Source of the DNA: Priapulus caudatus
Lineage: Eukaryota; Priapulida; Priapulimorpha; Priapulimorphida; Priapulidae
Assembly (NCBI RefSeq): GCF_000485595.1
Contig: NW_014577152.1
Span: forward strand, 445,833-509,832
DNA: 64,000 nt
Direction: 5' to 3'
This document shows positions 36,476-47,188 of the stretch, in pieces; the first letter of the stretch is position 1, and each line of letters begins with the position of its first letter. The notes beneath the pieces are model-generated. The model was not told the origin of the DNA, searched no databases, and saw nothing but the letters and a program-made list of their open reading frames with translations. The position numbers and the translations under genes were made by a program.

Positions 36476-39400
36476 TTGTTTGTGTGTGGTTTTCAAGAGT
36501 GAATATCAGGTGGTGCTATCTTTATTTCTTTCGGAACCGAGCATATTTGCGATATTATCAGGAGTGAATAATAGAGATCTATATCTATTAAATCATCTCT
36601 ATATATATATATATTCTCTATTATTCTGTTGTCTCTATATCTATCTCTATTATCACTATTATTCACTCCTGATATTATTAAATTTAATTGTTTGCTTGTC
36701 TATGTACAATCTGGAATGTGGTTCACTTTTATCGCAGCCAATACGAACCATAAATTTGTGATATATATGTCATTCTGTTTATGCTGTACCCTTTGGCGAT
36801 TGTGCAATAATTGAGGTTGTATAATTATGCGTGGTATATAATATATATATATCATCAGTCCTGAGTGTATAATAATAGATCTATTATTATCCACTCCTGA
36901 TATTATTTTAGTGATTCATTTACTTTGAAAACTTTCATTATTTGTGAGTTTGATACAACCAATGAATTGGCAAATTGTAACTTTACCTATATATATATAT
37001 GTTTGAACTTATTTCTTACCTGCCATGATTCATCTGTTAGCCACAGCCTCTGGGCTTGTCAAATGTACAGTATTGTCTGGAGTTATCTGTTTTAAATATA
37101 AGTCGCCCTGATGTAGCCTGTTTAGGGCACATGACATGTAGTTGAATGGCGTCCATGTCGGTGTATGTAGGCATAATATATAGGAAGGGCTGGCTGGGAG
37201 CTTTGAAAGTAGTGGGTTACAGCTGCATCTGGGGAGAACTAGATTCATACATGTGGGAGGGAGTGTGATTGCTCAACCTCTCAGCAGTGCAACTGCCTCA
37301 TAGTGCTTTAGTAGTGCAGAGTTACACCCCCTGTTGCTCAAGTCTGCTTTTAAATGTGGCCAGCAGCCTCACTCAACTCTTTGATACAGTGCACTTTATA
37401 AATTTGTAATCATGATCGCTGTTCGCTATAGAAGTTTTTATTGCGCGGCGTTTGAAGCAAGGAGTATAAAGCAGGCGATATTAATGTTTTATCTTCGAAT
37501 AGCGTGCGAGTTTTCTGTCCGTTAGCTTGAGTTAGGGGTTGTGAAGTTCAGTGTCGACATGTCAATTTGAGTTAAAATAGTTTGTCTTCATTATTGGAAG
37601 TAATGCGCTTACGTGCTGCAGTGTACTGCAAACTTCTACTCTGTTGCCTTAACGGTGTATTGCTCGGGTTTTGTTCGAAAATAATAATTGCATTTCCAGA
37701 TATATATATATTTGGGAGAGGTGGCTTTACATAGCTGATTAAACCTATTGTTTGAAAAATCACCAAGAAATGTGCAAGTTTTAAAATCATTTGAACTGCC
37801 CACAGTCCCACACGCATATATATATCTGGTGTATGCTATCCCAAGAATGGAATGTTAAACATCCTCATGTTTTATTTTACAGGTCACTGGTGCAAAACCT
37901 GTGCAATTTATATATATTCTCTTTGCTGTAAATACTGGAGTGACATATAATAATGCATGTTTGAAATACCATTCACCTCAATGTACACACTATTTTCTGT
38001 AGGCTAAAATGTAGGTGGGTCTGAGCCTCTCTCTGTATACCATCCCGAACCCAATGTGACTCACAACAAACAATAACTAATCGTGAAAATGTGTATCTTT
38101 TGTATACAAGTGCGCATGGCGTCCCAGACTCCATCACATAAAGGTATTGTGTGCACACTGTAGGTAAAACTAACCGGATACAGTTGTTTCGTTCATGTTT
38201 TACGCACACTGATCTTGCTAATTTGTTGGCAGTGCCTCTGGCAGGAGAGGTTACTAGCCTTGGTGTGGGCACTACTACTGGCTATGGGAAGGGATGTGCA
38301 GACACAACTGTGTGGGTGTCAGGTTGAGAGGCACTGACCTGTAACAATGTTACTGCTTTGACAAGTTGACATCGAGCTGTGTTAAGTACTGCAAATTGTA
38401 CGTCAACGAGGGTTTTTAACCTTTGCAACGTTCTTCCTCGCAGTTTATGCGGAAAAGTCTTGTGGTCATTAATGATTTTTATGGCAGTAAAAGATGCTAA
38501 CCCTATTGGCACTCAGCTATTCTGTTTTATGGGATACAGCAATGCAAAGTCCTATATATATACATAACCTAAAGAACGAGAGTGTGGCCATTATAAAAGT
38601 TAATATATTGCTGGAGACGTTTCCACCCACTATTGCAAAAATGTTTTTATTTGTGTTTAATTATTGTTGTTTTTAATATCAAATAAAAGTATCGAAATTT
38701 CATCCTTCTTTGTAGTGGCAATCAGTATTCAGTGAGTGGCAGGCTTCTTACCCCCATTGACTGTGGGAATTGTGGCTGGCAAAAATGTTGAGGATTAAAA
38801 TTTTAGTTTTTTGCATAAAACAAACAACTGCAGTTGGTAAGAATAACCCAGGCTGTGCTATATATTATGGCATGTGCTGGTCGCTTAGTAAACATGTGCT
38901 TATAATTAGATAGGTTACAGTTCACTGAGTGTGTGTGGCAGTGTGCTATGTAAGAATGTGTGCGGATTTCACACTGCAACTGGGAAACAGGGGTCGGGGT
39001 ATTAAAGCCGCACTATGCGCATCCAAACGCTAATTTCTCCAGTACTAGACTAGCAAATACCTCGTGTCATGCATAATCACACTACCTTATGACAAAATAA
39101 ACTCTAGTTCCTCTCATTTCACCGCGCGTTGTCTTATAAAAGGCATTTGAAAATACCTCCAATGTTGTTCAAATTCTCCGATGTTGTTGACACTTTCGCG
39201 TTGCTCTGCCAAGCAACCGTGGAGTGGTGCTGCGGTACAGCGGTACGGGTGTAGCAAAGATAAATACATGTGACGTCACCTAACCGATTCTTGGTGAAAT
39301 TGTTTGGCAAACAATTTAGCGTTGGCGTCAGATTACCAGATTTCGCACCTCTTTCTTGTGGGTTTTAAGCAAACGCGCACTGAAATGGGAGGAACTAGAG

Positions 39401-41001
39401 TTTATTTTGCCATAAGGTAGTGTGATTATGCATGACACAAAGTATTTGCTAGTCTAGTACTGGAGAAATTAGCATTTGGATGCGCATAGTGCGGCTTTAA
39501 TGTCTTGTCTAGATTAACAGTTGATGTAGTAGTTGCCTTTAGAAACAATAAAGACATCAGATAATTAATTATCAGCTGAGTGACGCTGTTGGCCGATGTA
39601 AAAATGCAGAGTAAAGGCCGGAGCTAGGCCGGATGCAGCTATCAACTAGGCAAAAATGTTGGGACAGCCGGTGTTGATGTTTACTGTATTTATATTTAGA
39701 AGGGCCCCGTGTCACTGTAGCGTCCCATCCCGATTCCTAATACGTGGTAGCTATTTATACATAAATAGCCAAAGCAAAGTGCTGTCTCCGGTTTGAGTAA
39801 AATATTTACGTAATAGAGCGAGATTCATGAAGACCAGCAATCACACTAGATTGGTTAATTGTGCTTCACTGAGTTCTAATACGGATGCAATTTTGTGCTG
39901 ATTTCAGGTTTCTGAGGCCGAGATTGCGAAGTTAGTAAAGGGATTCGGAGAAGCATCGTCGTTGCAAGCGGAAGGCGTGCATGCCAACGGTATAAAGTAC
40001 ATGTGCCTAAATGCGGGGGACAAAGTCATTCGTGCAAAGTTTAAGAACACCGGACTAGTTGCTGCAAAAACAAATCAAGGTGAGCTACTAGCTCAAAAAT
40101 AGATGTAAATCTTCCCTTCAGATCCTCATGGGATTGCTACGTAGAGCTTGTACCGGACACAATTAGTTTGGAGACCCATGTGAATGTATACTGAGGGTGT
40201 GGAGTGGTCGAGGGTTGGTCGGCCACTAGAGTGAAGTACCATGGAATGTTGTACGTTGCTGTATTTGGTGCTGTGTGTTAGTTAGCACTAGAAATGAATA
40301 TACAGGTGGTGCAAAGAGAAAGCAAAAGACCATGCTTACATGCTTACTCTAAAACAGGTGTAGTCTACATCAAATATGTGCAGCCTCCCAGGTTTCCTCT
40401 CCCTGATACCTCGTCTAGTAGTTAGTTAGTTTTGTTAATCATTTCCAATTACGTAACGTGGAGATTGGCAATGGTTTTCAAGTTAGAATATAACAAGCAT
40501 AGCAAGTTGGTGTGAATGTGTTTCATGATGTTAGGTTTTGTGTGCTAGTAGCTATGTAGCAGCTGTCAATATATAATCTTCTCCCGATGGCTGCAGTGCT
40601 AATGCAACTGAATTAATATAGTGTGCAGTATATATATATTAACAAAGCTGTGCAGCGATGCAGACATATATATGTGCAGTTCTATCATGTTCACGGGTTT
40701 CCGAGGCATAGGTTAGGAGTTGGAATGTGGCTGCAGCAGTAGAATTAAGCACTGGAGATGGAATGCTGAAAGTAATCTGTAGTACTGCTTCTCACTGTGG
40801 GGTGTAAAACGTTTAGGTAAAATTCACAAATTTACTGGAAAACATATTTAGGTAAAATTCACCAATTTACTGGAAAACGTATTTATTTGCGTATCTTTTG
40901 CAGCTGTTCTTATTGGTTACTTTGAGGAGCCGATGCTGATTGGAAACTGCTCAGCAACTGTAGAAAAACTACAAGATTACCTGATTGGTTGCGGTTATTA
41001 A
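29147..41001 (+). CDS. Profilin
   Basis: Small cytosolic protein that binds G-actin, proline-rich ligands and phosphoinositides, and feeds actin to formins and Ena/VASP. Three exons, 29147-29257, 39908-40079 and 40904-41001, sum to 381 bp (126 residues), typical of invertebrate profilin. The N terminus MSWQSYVDEQLIGSG is the family signature with the poly-proline-binding tryptophan and tyrosine. GTWAASPGF follows. Then come KYMCLNAGDKVIRAKFKNTG and the C-terminal helix VEKLQDYLIGCGY. Phases match at both junctions. Intron 1 is 10.65 kb and full of repeats. A GTATGT donor-like sequence directly follows the stop codon, so a 3' UTR intron is possible. Confidence 0.97.
30030..30389 (+). mobile_element. 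MITE family with CAGGG...CCCTG ends, copy 1
   Basis: The left end CAGGGTGCGAAATTAACGGG and right end (complement CAGGGGTAGAAATTAACC) form imperfect terminal inverted repeats. GTATCT flanks both sides exactly (30024-30029, 30390-30395). Internal phrases GGACTCCCT recur several times. 360 bp, no coding. CAGGG ends recall hAT elements, but the duplication seen is 6 bp. Confidence 0.8.
30540..31230 (+). pseudogene. Degraded non-LTR retrotransposon 3' fragment
   Basis: Conceptual pieces read like the C terminus of a LINE reverse-transcriptase ORF: KCKYLGSCLGTEKDLIERK, then RIRLFGHIMRLS, TPDRLALREADRK, GRPITTWLRLMKQQL and NTNWETAL. A shifted frame then reads DRDQWRKQ. Stops and frameshifts interrupt it, so it is a dead copy in profilin intron 1. 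Confidence 0.7.
33125..33255 (+). mobile_element. Same MITE family, 5'-truncated copy 2
   Basis: Matches the last 130 bp of the 30030 element, from GACGTGCAACCGCATGAATC to TTAATTTCTACCCCTG. The left half is missing. Confidence 0.8.
34511..34590. repeat. CT-rich microsatellite
   Basis: TCTCTC/CCCCTCTC low-complexity run in profilin intron 1; pyrimidine-rich on the plus strand. Confidence 0.85.
35575..35935. repeat. Long (CT)n microsatellite, about 360 bp
   Basis: Nearly pure CT dinucleotide with occasional C, T or G interruptions. Every frame stays open across it, giving spurious Ser-Leu or Arg-Glu polypeptides. Strongly asymmetric homopyrimidine, so triplex-capable. In profilin intron 1. 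Confidence 0.95.
36440..36473. repeat. (TA)n microsatellite
   Basis: Uninterrupted TA run of about 32 bases, one of several TA tracts in this intron. Confidence 0.9.
36557..36673. mobile_element. 117 bp ATCAGGAG-ended element
   Basis: Starts ATCAGGAGTGAATAATAG and ends with the exact complement, CTATTATTCACTCCTGAT apart from a short AC slip. ATT flanks both sides. Confidence 0.8.
36854..36902. mobile_element. 49 bp ATCAG-ended hairpin
   Basis: ATCAGTCCTGAGTGTATAAT ... ATTATCCACTCCTGAT. A miniature relative of the 36557 element next to a TA tract. Confidence 0.6.
39002..39500. mobile_element. piggyBac-like MITE with TTAA ends
   Basis: TTAA at 39002-39005 and 39497-39500 flanks about 110 bp inverted arms (AGCCGCACTATGCGCATCC / complement). 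The 499 bp element has no transposase. The TTAA target is that of the piggyBac superfamily. It lies about 0.4 kb upstream of profilin exon 2. Confidence 0.75.
39908..40079 (+). CDS. Profilin exon 2
   Basis: Acceptor GCTGATTTCAG, donor GTGAGC. Encodes VSEAEIAKLVKGFGEASSLQ ... KYMCLNAGDKVIRAKFKNTG ... AAKTNQ, the central sheet of the fold. Confidence 0.96.
40904..41001 (+). CDS. Profilin exon 3
   Basis: Acceptor TATCTTTTGCAG. Encodes VLIGYFEEPMLIGNCSATVE then KLQDYLIGCGY and TAA (40999-41001). Confidence 0.96.
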
Positions 41002-41757
41002 GTATGTAAGTATAACACATGGGTTGTGTGTAAATATTTCCCGGGTATTTTAATTTACTTTGGTTCAAAAATCTTCTTTTTTTCGTAATGTGTAGATGGT
41101 AAGATGTAGATGGTGTAACCTCTAGATGGTATTCGTGCAGTTTACTTAAAATGTAATGAGAGCTTTTTTAAGTTATTAATCTTCAGTTAATTAAATAACT
41201 AAATAAACTACCATCTGTTATAACAATGGAATATTTCTAATCGTTTGTTTAGTTGCATGGTTGTAAGTAAGTACTACGTGTAAATTGTTGGCAAGGCATA
41301 CTTACTTAATAATATTTGCGTGGAAAAAAAATACTGCTTTTCGCCCCTTTTTAAAAGGTTTTGTGTAAGGTCAAAAGGTTATGTAGACATTTACACTCAC
41401 ACATGTGATTTGCTTGTACGTCACATCAATTTTTTCTACTTATGTATCCTTAGTGTATATTTTTACGTTTTAGCTTAACACTTTCTTTGATATTTCTTTA
41501 CAGATTGAGAGGCAGTCAAGCAAGTAACCTTGTATCTAGATCCAGCGATCGCCTTGAGCAAGTAAAGCTTCGAAATTCATTGTTAATGACACTGTATACA
41601 GTTTTCCTCAGTTAAGACACCCAAACCACTCTAGCTTTCGCAAAAATTTGGAAAGCCGCATACGAACTGATTTGTCGTGTCATTCAAAAATAACGCGTCT
41701 AGCTTCAGCCGGTCTCCGTATCTTTTTTGTATGATGTGTGCGATGTACATGTATGTT
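41002..41757 (+). other. Profilin 3' UTR
   Basis: AATAAA at 41202-41207 lies about 200 bp after the stop and would serve an unspliced 3' end. Alternatively, a donor-like GTATGTAAG at 41002 and acceptor TTCTTTACAG ending at 41503 would splice out this segment and place the 3' end further on. Confidence 0.55.
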
Positions 41758-42889
41758 TTGTAACGTGGTGTCCCGCGGTGCGTGGGGCGGTCTGAAGTCG
41801 CGCGGCATTGTGCGCTCGAGCTCGTGAGGTTCGACCAATCGTCGGCCGTCGCAGGCGCTGCCGCTTTGCTGGGAGGTTTGTTAATTTCTTAGTGTTATAT
41901 TTTTACGAACGTAGTAAACGCAGTGAAACAGCGAGCGGTCAACATGACTGGGCTGGCATGCTGCCAGTCGCGGCTGCAAATCGTTCCTCTAGTTGAAATT
42001 TCGGGGGGGGGACCGAATGAATTTCAGTGGGAAAAAAATCATTCGTGATCTGATTGCAATGAAATGTGATGCGGTGTTTTTACGCGACTGCTGACGAATC
42101 ACAGATTGGCGAGCGTTATCAAAAAATACACAATTGTAATGCGTAAATTTTATAATGTTTTACAAAGTACCGAGACAGTGTTTGGAAGAATTTCTTAAAT
42201 TGAAGTGAGATCATCAATTCTGTGTTCGTTTCCAGATGTCATTATAGGCATTGTGTGCATCTAGCCATAAATTGCACATTCCAAATCGCTGTATTAGTAC
42301 TAAAATGGGTAATAAAAACAGAATAATGATATCAGAGTAGGTGATTTTTGTAACCAAGTTTCAGCATAATTCGAATTCAGACGTTTTCGGCGAATCGTTT
42401 ATTTTTGTACACGAAAGCAGCTGTCAGGTAAAGGCGAGCGATCACGTGTTAACTTGTTTTTTAGTGATAATTTTTGCTGTCTGTCTGTAGGCATACAATG
42501 TTGCAGTTTGAGTTTCCCGGCGCTAGTAGTTGCTCGCTTACATATCAGTAAGAAAGTGTCTGTTGTTGGTAAGGACGTGGTGGTGGTGGATTCATGCATG
42601 CAGTATTACGGGGGGCGCGTCTGCCAACTGAAGCGGCTGTTACACACCGGGAGTCGCTGTCGCGAGCCTGTGTGTGACTTACAGTTACACTCGCAGCAGA
42701 TGGGAGGCGCGCGCGTGCGTGTAGTGGCATGCATGTCTAAATGCAGGCGACGTAGTTTCGGGTTGCATACGCTGTCGCTGTCAGCGTGTGGCAGATGGCA
42801 CGTCTGAAACCTATGTTGGGGGGATGCTGGGCTGTGCAAGTCACATCGCGCGGCCTGTTACCTACAGCAGTCAACACCTCTCCCCCATC

Positions 42890-43010
42890 ATTCTCTGTCT
42901 CTCTCTCCCTCTCTCTCCCACTCTCCCCTTCTCTGCATCCCTCACCGTCTTTAGATCGCTCTCCCTCTTTCCAACCCTCCCTCACTCTCTCACTGTTTCC
43001 TCTCGATCGC
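42890..43010. repeat. CT-rich low-complexity tract
   Basis: CTCTCTCCCT-type pyrimidine run with imperfect units. Confidence 0.8.
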
Positions 43011-43314
43011 CCACTTAGTAGTGACAACGTGTATTTGTCCGAGGTATGATTTCGCGCGCCGATTGGCGTTCGAGGACGGGCGTCTCTCATCCTCACTGTC
43101 AGTCTCCTGCTTTGCTCCGCCGCGCCTCTGCTGCTACACGAGGTTTCACTCGGGGCGCGCGATGTAAGCAAGCACTGCCAGCCCTGGAAACTAATCAAGG
43201 TGCTCGCTGTACAGTCTCGGTCTTCTCCCGTGGCCTTACGAGGGCAACGACGCCAACGTTCGACTCGTTTATTCGTGCTGCCAGCTAGCGGCGTGTTAGC
43301 GAGCAGAGGTGTGA

Positions 43315-43385
43315 TTAGCTCTAGAACTATATGGCCCTTCACTATATGCCTGTGGCAGAGCGAAGGGCTATAGTTCTAGAGCTAA
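43315..43385. repeat. 71 bp near-perfect hairpin
   Basis: Arm TTAGCTCTAGAACTATATGG (43315-43340 in full) returns inverted at 43362-43385 around a 21 nt loop. A single arm copy also occurs near 1486. Probably a miniature foldback element; a pre-miRNA shape is coincidental unless expression is shown. Confidence 0.75.
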
Positions 43386-46300
43386 GGCGCGATGTGTTGA
43401 GTGATATATCGGTTTATTTTGTTCTCCGTTCTTACACGTGGATATTAAAATCGTTACTAGTTTGCTTGCTCGGTGGTGTTACTTCTACTCGCGTTAGCGT
43501 TCTTCGTCTGAGCGAGGCGGTATCCTGTTCTCCTGCTTGCGTGGGTGGGATTTGTGAGGCGCCGGGGGAGGGGAGGGTGACCGGACTCTTTGCGCAGCGT
43601 GTCTGCGGGCGTCAGTTCGGTCTCCTTCTAGTCGGCGTAGATGGCGTAGGTTAACGCCTGCTGCCATCCGGTAGTGGTAGGGCACCTGTGCACCCCGTCT
43701 TGCACAGCCCGCTGAGAAATCTAGCGCCTGATGCAGGGCGTGGCATGGTTGAATGTAACGCGCTAAGATGACATCGGTTTCCTCCACACGAGGGCCGTAG
43801 TCAGTTCCTTCTAGTTACCGGCGCCAGTAAGTAATTCGTAGAACTTTGGGTGTCATCAGAGAGAGTCGTAACACTTTGCGGGACCTTGCGCTCATTCATT
43901 AGAGCTTCCATACATGCAATCACCCTTGGAGCTAATGTCTGTAGAGGTGTAATTGTCACGTAGACAGGAAAGTTCTACCGGGAAAACCGATAAGGGGTCG
44001 GCACAATGGGAGTGTTCGGTGGGATAGTCACATCCTCGTGAGTAACCAGCTGTTGACTTGCATACCATTCTATATACCAATATGCTCAGCTTATAGCATT
44101 TTAGTTTCACTGATGAACTAAGGTCATGGGTTTTCCGGCTTTGTATCCCAATAATAAATAATTAACACTGTACCGTATCAGCAGCTGGTATCATGATAAT
44201 AAACGGTCGTAAAATACATTTCGGAGTTGACCGTTTTGTTTTTTCTCTTCTTGTGAATTATGATAACATATAAGTTTATACTACAGTGCTAGACTGATTT
44301 CAAAAGTTCCTGACTGTAATCCCTTGATTTGCAACGACTTCCAGAGTCAATATGTCTGCTAACTTGAACCAATAATTTTTTAAATAGTTTGATTTAAAGC
44401 GAAACAAACGTTTATAAACAATAATTAATAGGGAAATATTTTGAAAGTTGTATCAACATTAGTACGTGGAAGCAAAGCATCTATATTATTATCATCTACA
44501 TACCTACGAAAAAATATCATCATGCATGGTGATGGTAATTTACATAATGTTGGTTTGGCACGTTAAAGCAGTCTAGTGCAGGATGTCAGAGCTGTAGTGT
44601 GCATGGTCGAGGAATCGTACGTACAGCCTGCAGCACAGGATGGCACAGGTAAACGCCAGGAAATCGAACTCAGAAATGCAGGAAGAGACAAACCCTAAGG
44701 ATGGGTTGCAACCCGGAAACCCACAGCATCACATAGTCGTGTGGTGATTGTTGCCGACTGGTCGGTCGCAACCACGTCTCTTCCTGCCTCTAGTGAAGTA
44801 ATATCGATCTAATAGAAATTAATCGCAAATCAATCATGTGTAGCTCTTCTTAAATTAAGTTGCTCTGGCAATGCAGAATCGCTGAATCTTCGCATGCACT
44901 GCATGATGCAACGTGAAAGGTGCAGGATAGATAACAAATAGACGCCTAGTGTGTTTGTGACCAGCCGATGATGAGTCAGCTATGACGACGGTGAATCATA
45001 CCGATAAAGCTTCCTACCGGCTATAAAAATGTACGATCTAGATCGAATGTCTGATGTGTATAGGCTAACAAAACTTTCTACAGTGCCTGCTCGTCCTCCT
45101 GTCTTCTTGTTATGAAGGAGATAATACGGTGGGGAAATAAGCTGTTCTTGTACTTTTAAGTAATTGGCAACCAAGGGGCTGAGCAGCGAGCTTGTATTTT
45201 AAATGGGAAAGGCTGTACCTGTCGAGGTTGCTCAGGTGTAAGTAGGTCAGTCTATTAGGTACACATCTGTAGATACATTATATCGGCATATCTGTGCAAT
45301 TCATATAAAGATAGGGCAATGTCGACCAATGTCTGATGGCTATATCTAAGTGCATCTATACCACTTAGGCGGAATTAAAAGTAATTTGACATAGGCTGCA
45401 AAAATCCCCCGAATCATTATTGTAAAATATGTCTGATTTCTTCTACAACAAACCATTACTGTAGCATCACAATAACTAATATTTAGAAATGGAAGAAATG
45501 AATCACGTGCTCGGTGTTTCACTGATATTTACATTTCTGTGTTTATTCACTGTCAATATTGAAACAGTTGAAATGTACACGCACATCTGTAACTGGCATA
45601 TAACACCATGGTACGGTTATTACACAAGTATAGAAAACCTATAGCTATGTAGTATATCATGCATTTGTACATAATTGTACAGTTTTACAGTATATCACGA
45701 TTTAATATGTATATTAGTTTTAAATATTTTTACAAATTATTAGTAACTTGGTTTACTGTGCGCCATAAAAAATCCTCTAAGCACACTTTTTAAATAGAAA
45801 AGATGCAGATGTAAAACATCTTTACCAAACATGACACACTTACATGCATTTCACACGTGTTAATAATTTGAACGTGTATGTCGTTTTGCTATAGAAAAAC
45901 GTCTGCTTTCAAAGAATCATAAGTGCATGCAATAACAATAATAGAAACGAACAATTATCCCAGAGATGACGCTACCACTGCCCACAAGGGCTTCACGAAC
46001 AACAGAACATTAAACTGTTCTTACTGATACAATAGCATTCTGGGTGAACATCAGATCATACGTTCCTCTATTCAAAATTGAAGAAAACGCGCACAACCGA
46101 TCACATGAAAATATCTTTTATAACATATAGCAAACGATTTCTAAAACATTTTTTAAAATTATATTCAATGCTATAGTTCGCGAGAAAATGCTTGATAGAT
46201 GTGAGATATATTGAGCTTGAAGTCACGACGCTTCTGATGCGTTCCAAATGTATTAGAAAAGAAATTCGGTTATGAACTTATTTTTAAGTATGTATGTGAT

Positions 46301-46476
46301 CTATAATCACATTATTTTATAATGCCGCATATAGATTTATATATCACATAATAATTCACGACCAGTGGTTTTTCTCAAAGTACTGTTATGTTAATTATTA
46401 ATTTGTTTAGTTACTGCTTGCCCTGTACGTGGAAACATTACACCAATTCTAGCATGTAAATTACATCGCAGATATT

Positions 46477-46531
46477 ATCAGGAGTAGTTAAAGGGAGTAA
46501 TATATCTAAATTCCCTTTATCTACTCCTGAT
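46477..46531. mobile_element. 55 bp ATCAGGAG-ended hairpin
   Basis: ATCAGGAGTAGTTAAAGGGA ... CCCTTTATCTACTCCTGAT, flanked by ATT on both sides (46474-46476 and 46532-46534). The smallest complete member of the family with a target duplication. Confidence 0.75.
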
Positions 46532-46954
46532 ATTATGGAGCTGTCATTGCATTTTACGGTATAACAAAAATATTTCAGAATATTACTTCACTAGGTGGCA
46601 GCATCTTGACAGTTAGTCTGTTAGGTAGAATGCATACCGTTGTAACCCGCTATCATATTAGCGACCTACACCACCGAACCTGCTACACTCAACAACAGGC
46701 GCATGCCGATGTAGATTTGACTAAAGCTGTGTTAATTTTACATTTGCATTATATATACTGTTTATAGGACATCATTGCACAAATTAACTCAAATTTAACG
46801 TTGCGTCAAACGACGTATTAAATGGAAGGGTATTGCGAACAGTGATAAATATATGACAGGATAGAATTAGCTAAGGTAGAGTAACTCTGAAGGACCCGAT
46901 CTCTTTGTGCAAATTGGTTCACTGCTCTGTAAAGCTTGTAACTATACATCAGGT

Positions 46955-46960
46955 TTTATT
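46955..46960 (-). terminator. Polyadenylation signal of the espin-like gene
   Basis: TTTATT on the plus strand is AATAAA on the coding strand, 55 bases past the stop codon. Confidence 0.65.
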
Positions 46961-47014
46961 CTTCTGTTGTTAGCTAACGATATCCATCTAGAGTCGCTAA
47001 CTTTGTTTTTCGGG

Positions 47015-47188
47015 TTATGTTTTGGGCTCGAGATGCTTCTTCTTCATTAGAAGTTCCTTCTTCCACGGGGGCATTTGCTCTTCGTCATCTTCCAGTTCCT
47101 CTGACGGGCCTTCCTTGTGTCTTTCTCTCTGCTCCATCAGCTGCCTCTTCCACTCGGGTATCCCGGCCCACTTTGCTTCCTCTGATTT
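47015..47188 (-). CDS. Espin-like terminal exon, two WK motifs
   Basis: Acceptor TACATTTTCAG. Encodes KSEEAKWAGIPEWKRQLMEQ, an acidic spacer, then MPPWKKELLMKKKHLEPKT and stop. The order IPEWKRQ...MPxW mirrors the end of vertebrate espin. Confidence 0.9.
   Translation of the reverse strand, partial: KSEEAKWAGIPEWKRQLMEQRERHKEGPSEELEDDEEQMPPWKKELLMKKKHLEPKT

Larger units (their letters stand above)
41758..46950. other. Intergenic region between profilin and the espin-like gene
   Basis: The first 2 kb (to about 43900) is unusually GC-rich with many CpG, then composition returns to AT-rich. No exon with a known motif was found. The minus-strand frame 43494-43787 has basic composition but no homology I recognise. 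The stretch contains a CT-rich tract (42890-43010), a 70 bp hairpin (43315-43385) and a 55 bp element (46477). Confidence 0.55.

Noticed and set aside
43494-43787. 97-residue minus-strand frame, Arg/His-rich
   Set aside because: Sits in GC-rich DNA where stops are scarce; no recognisable domain or splice sites.
44680-44790. Short inverted repeat GCAGGAAGAGAC / GTCTCTTCCTGC
   Set aside because: Only 12 bp arms around an 85 nt loop; too weak to call an element or RNA.
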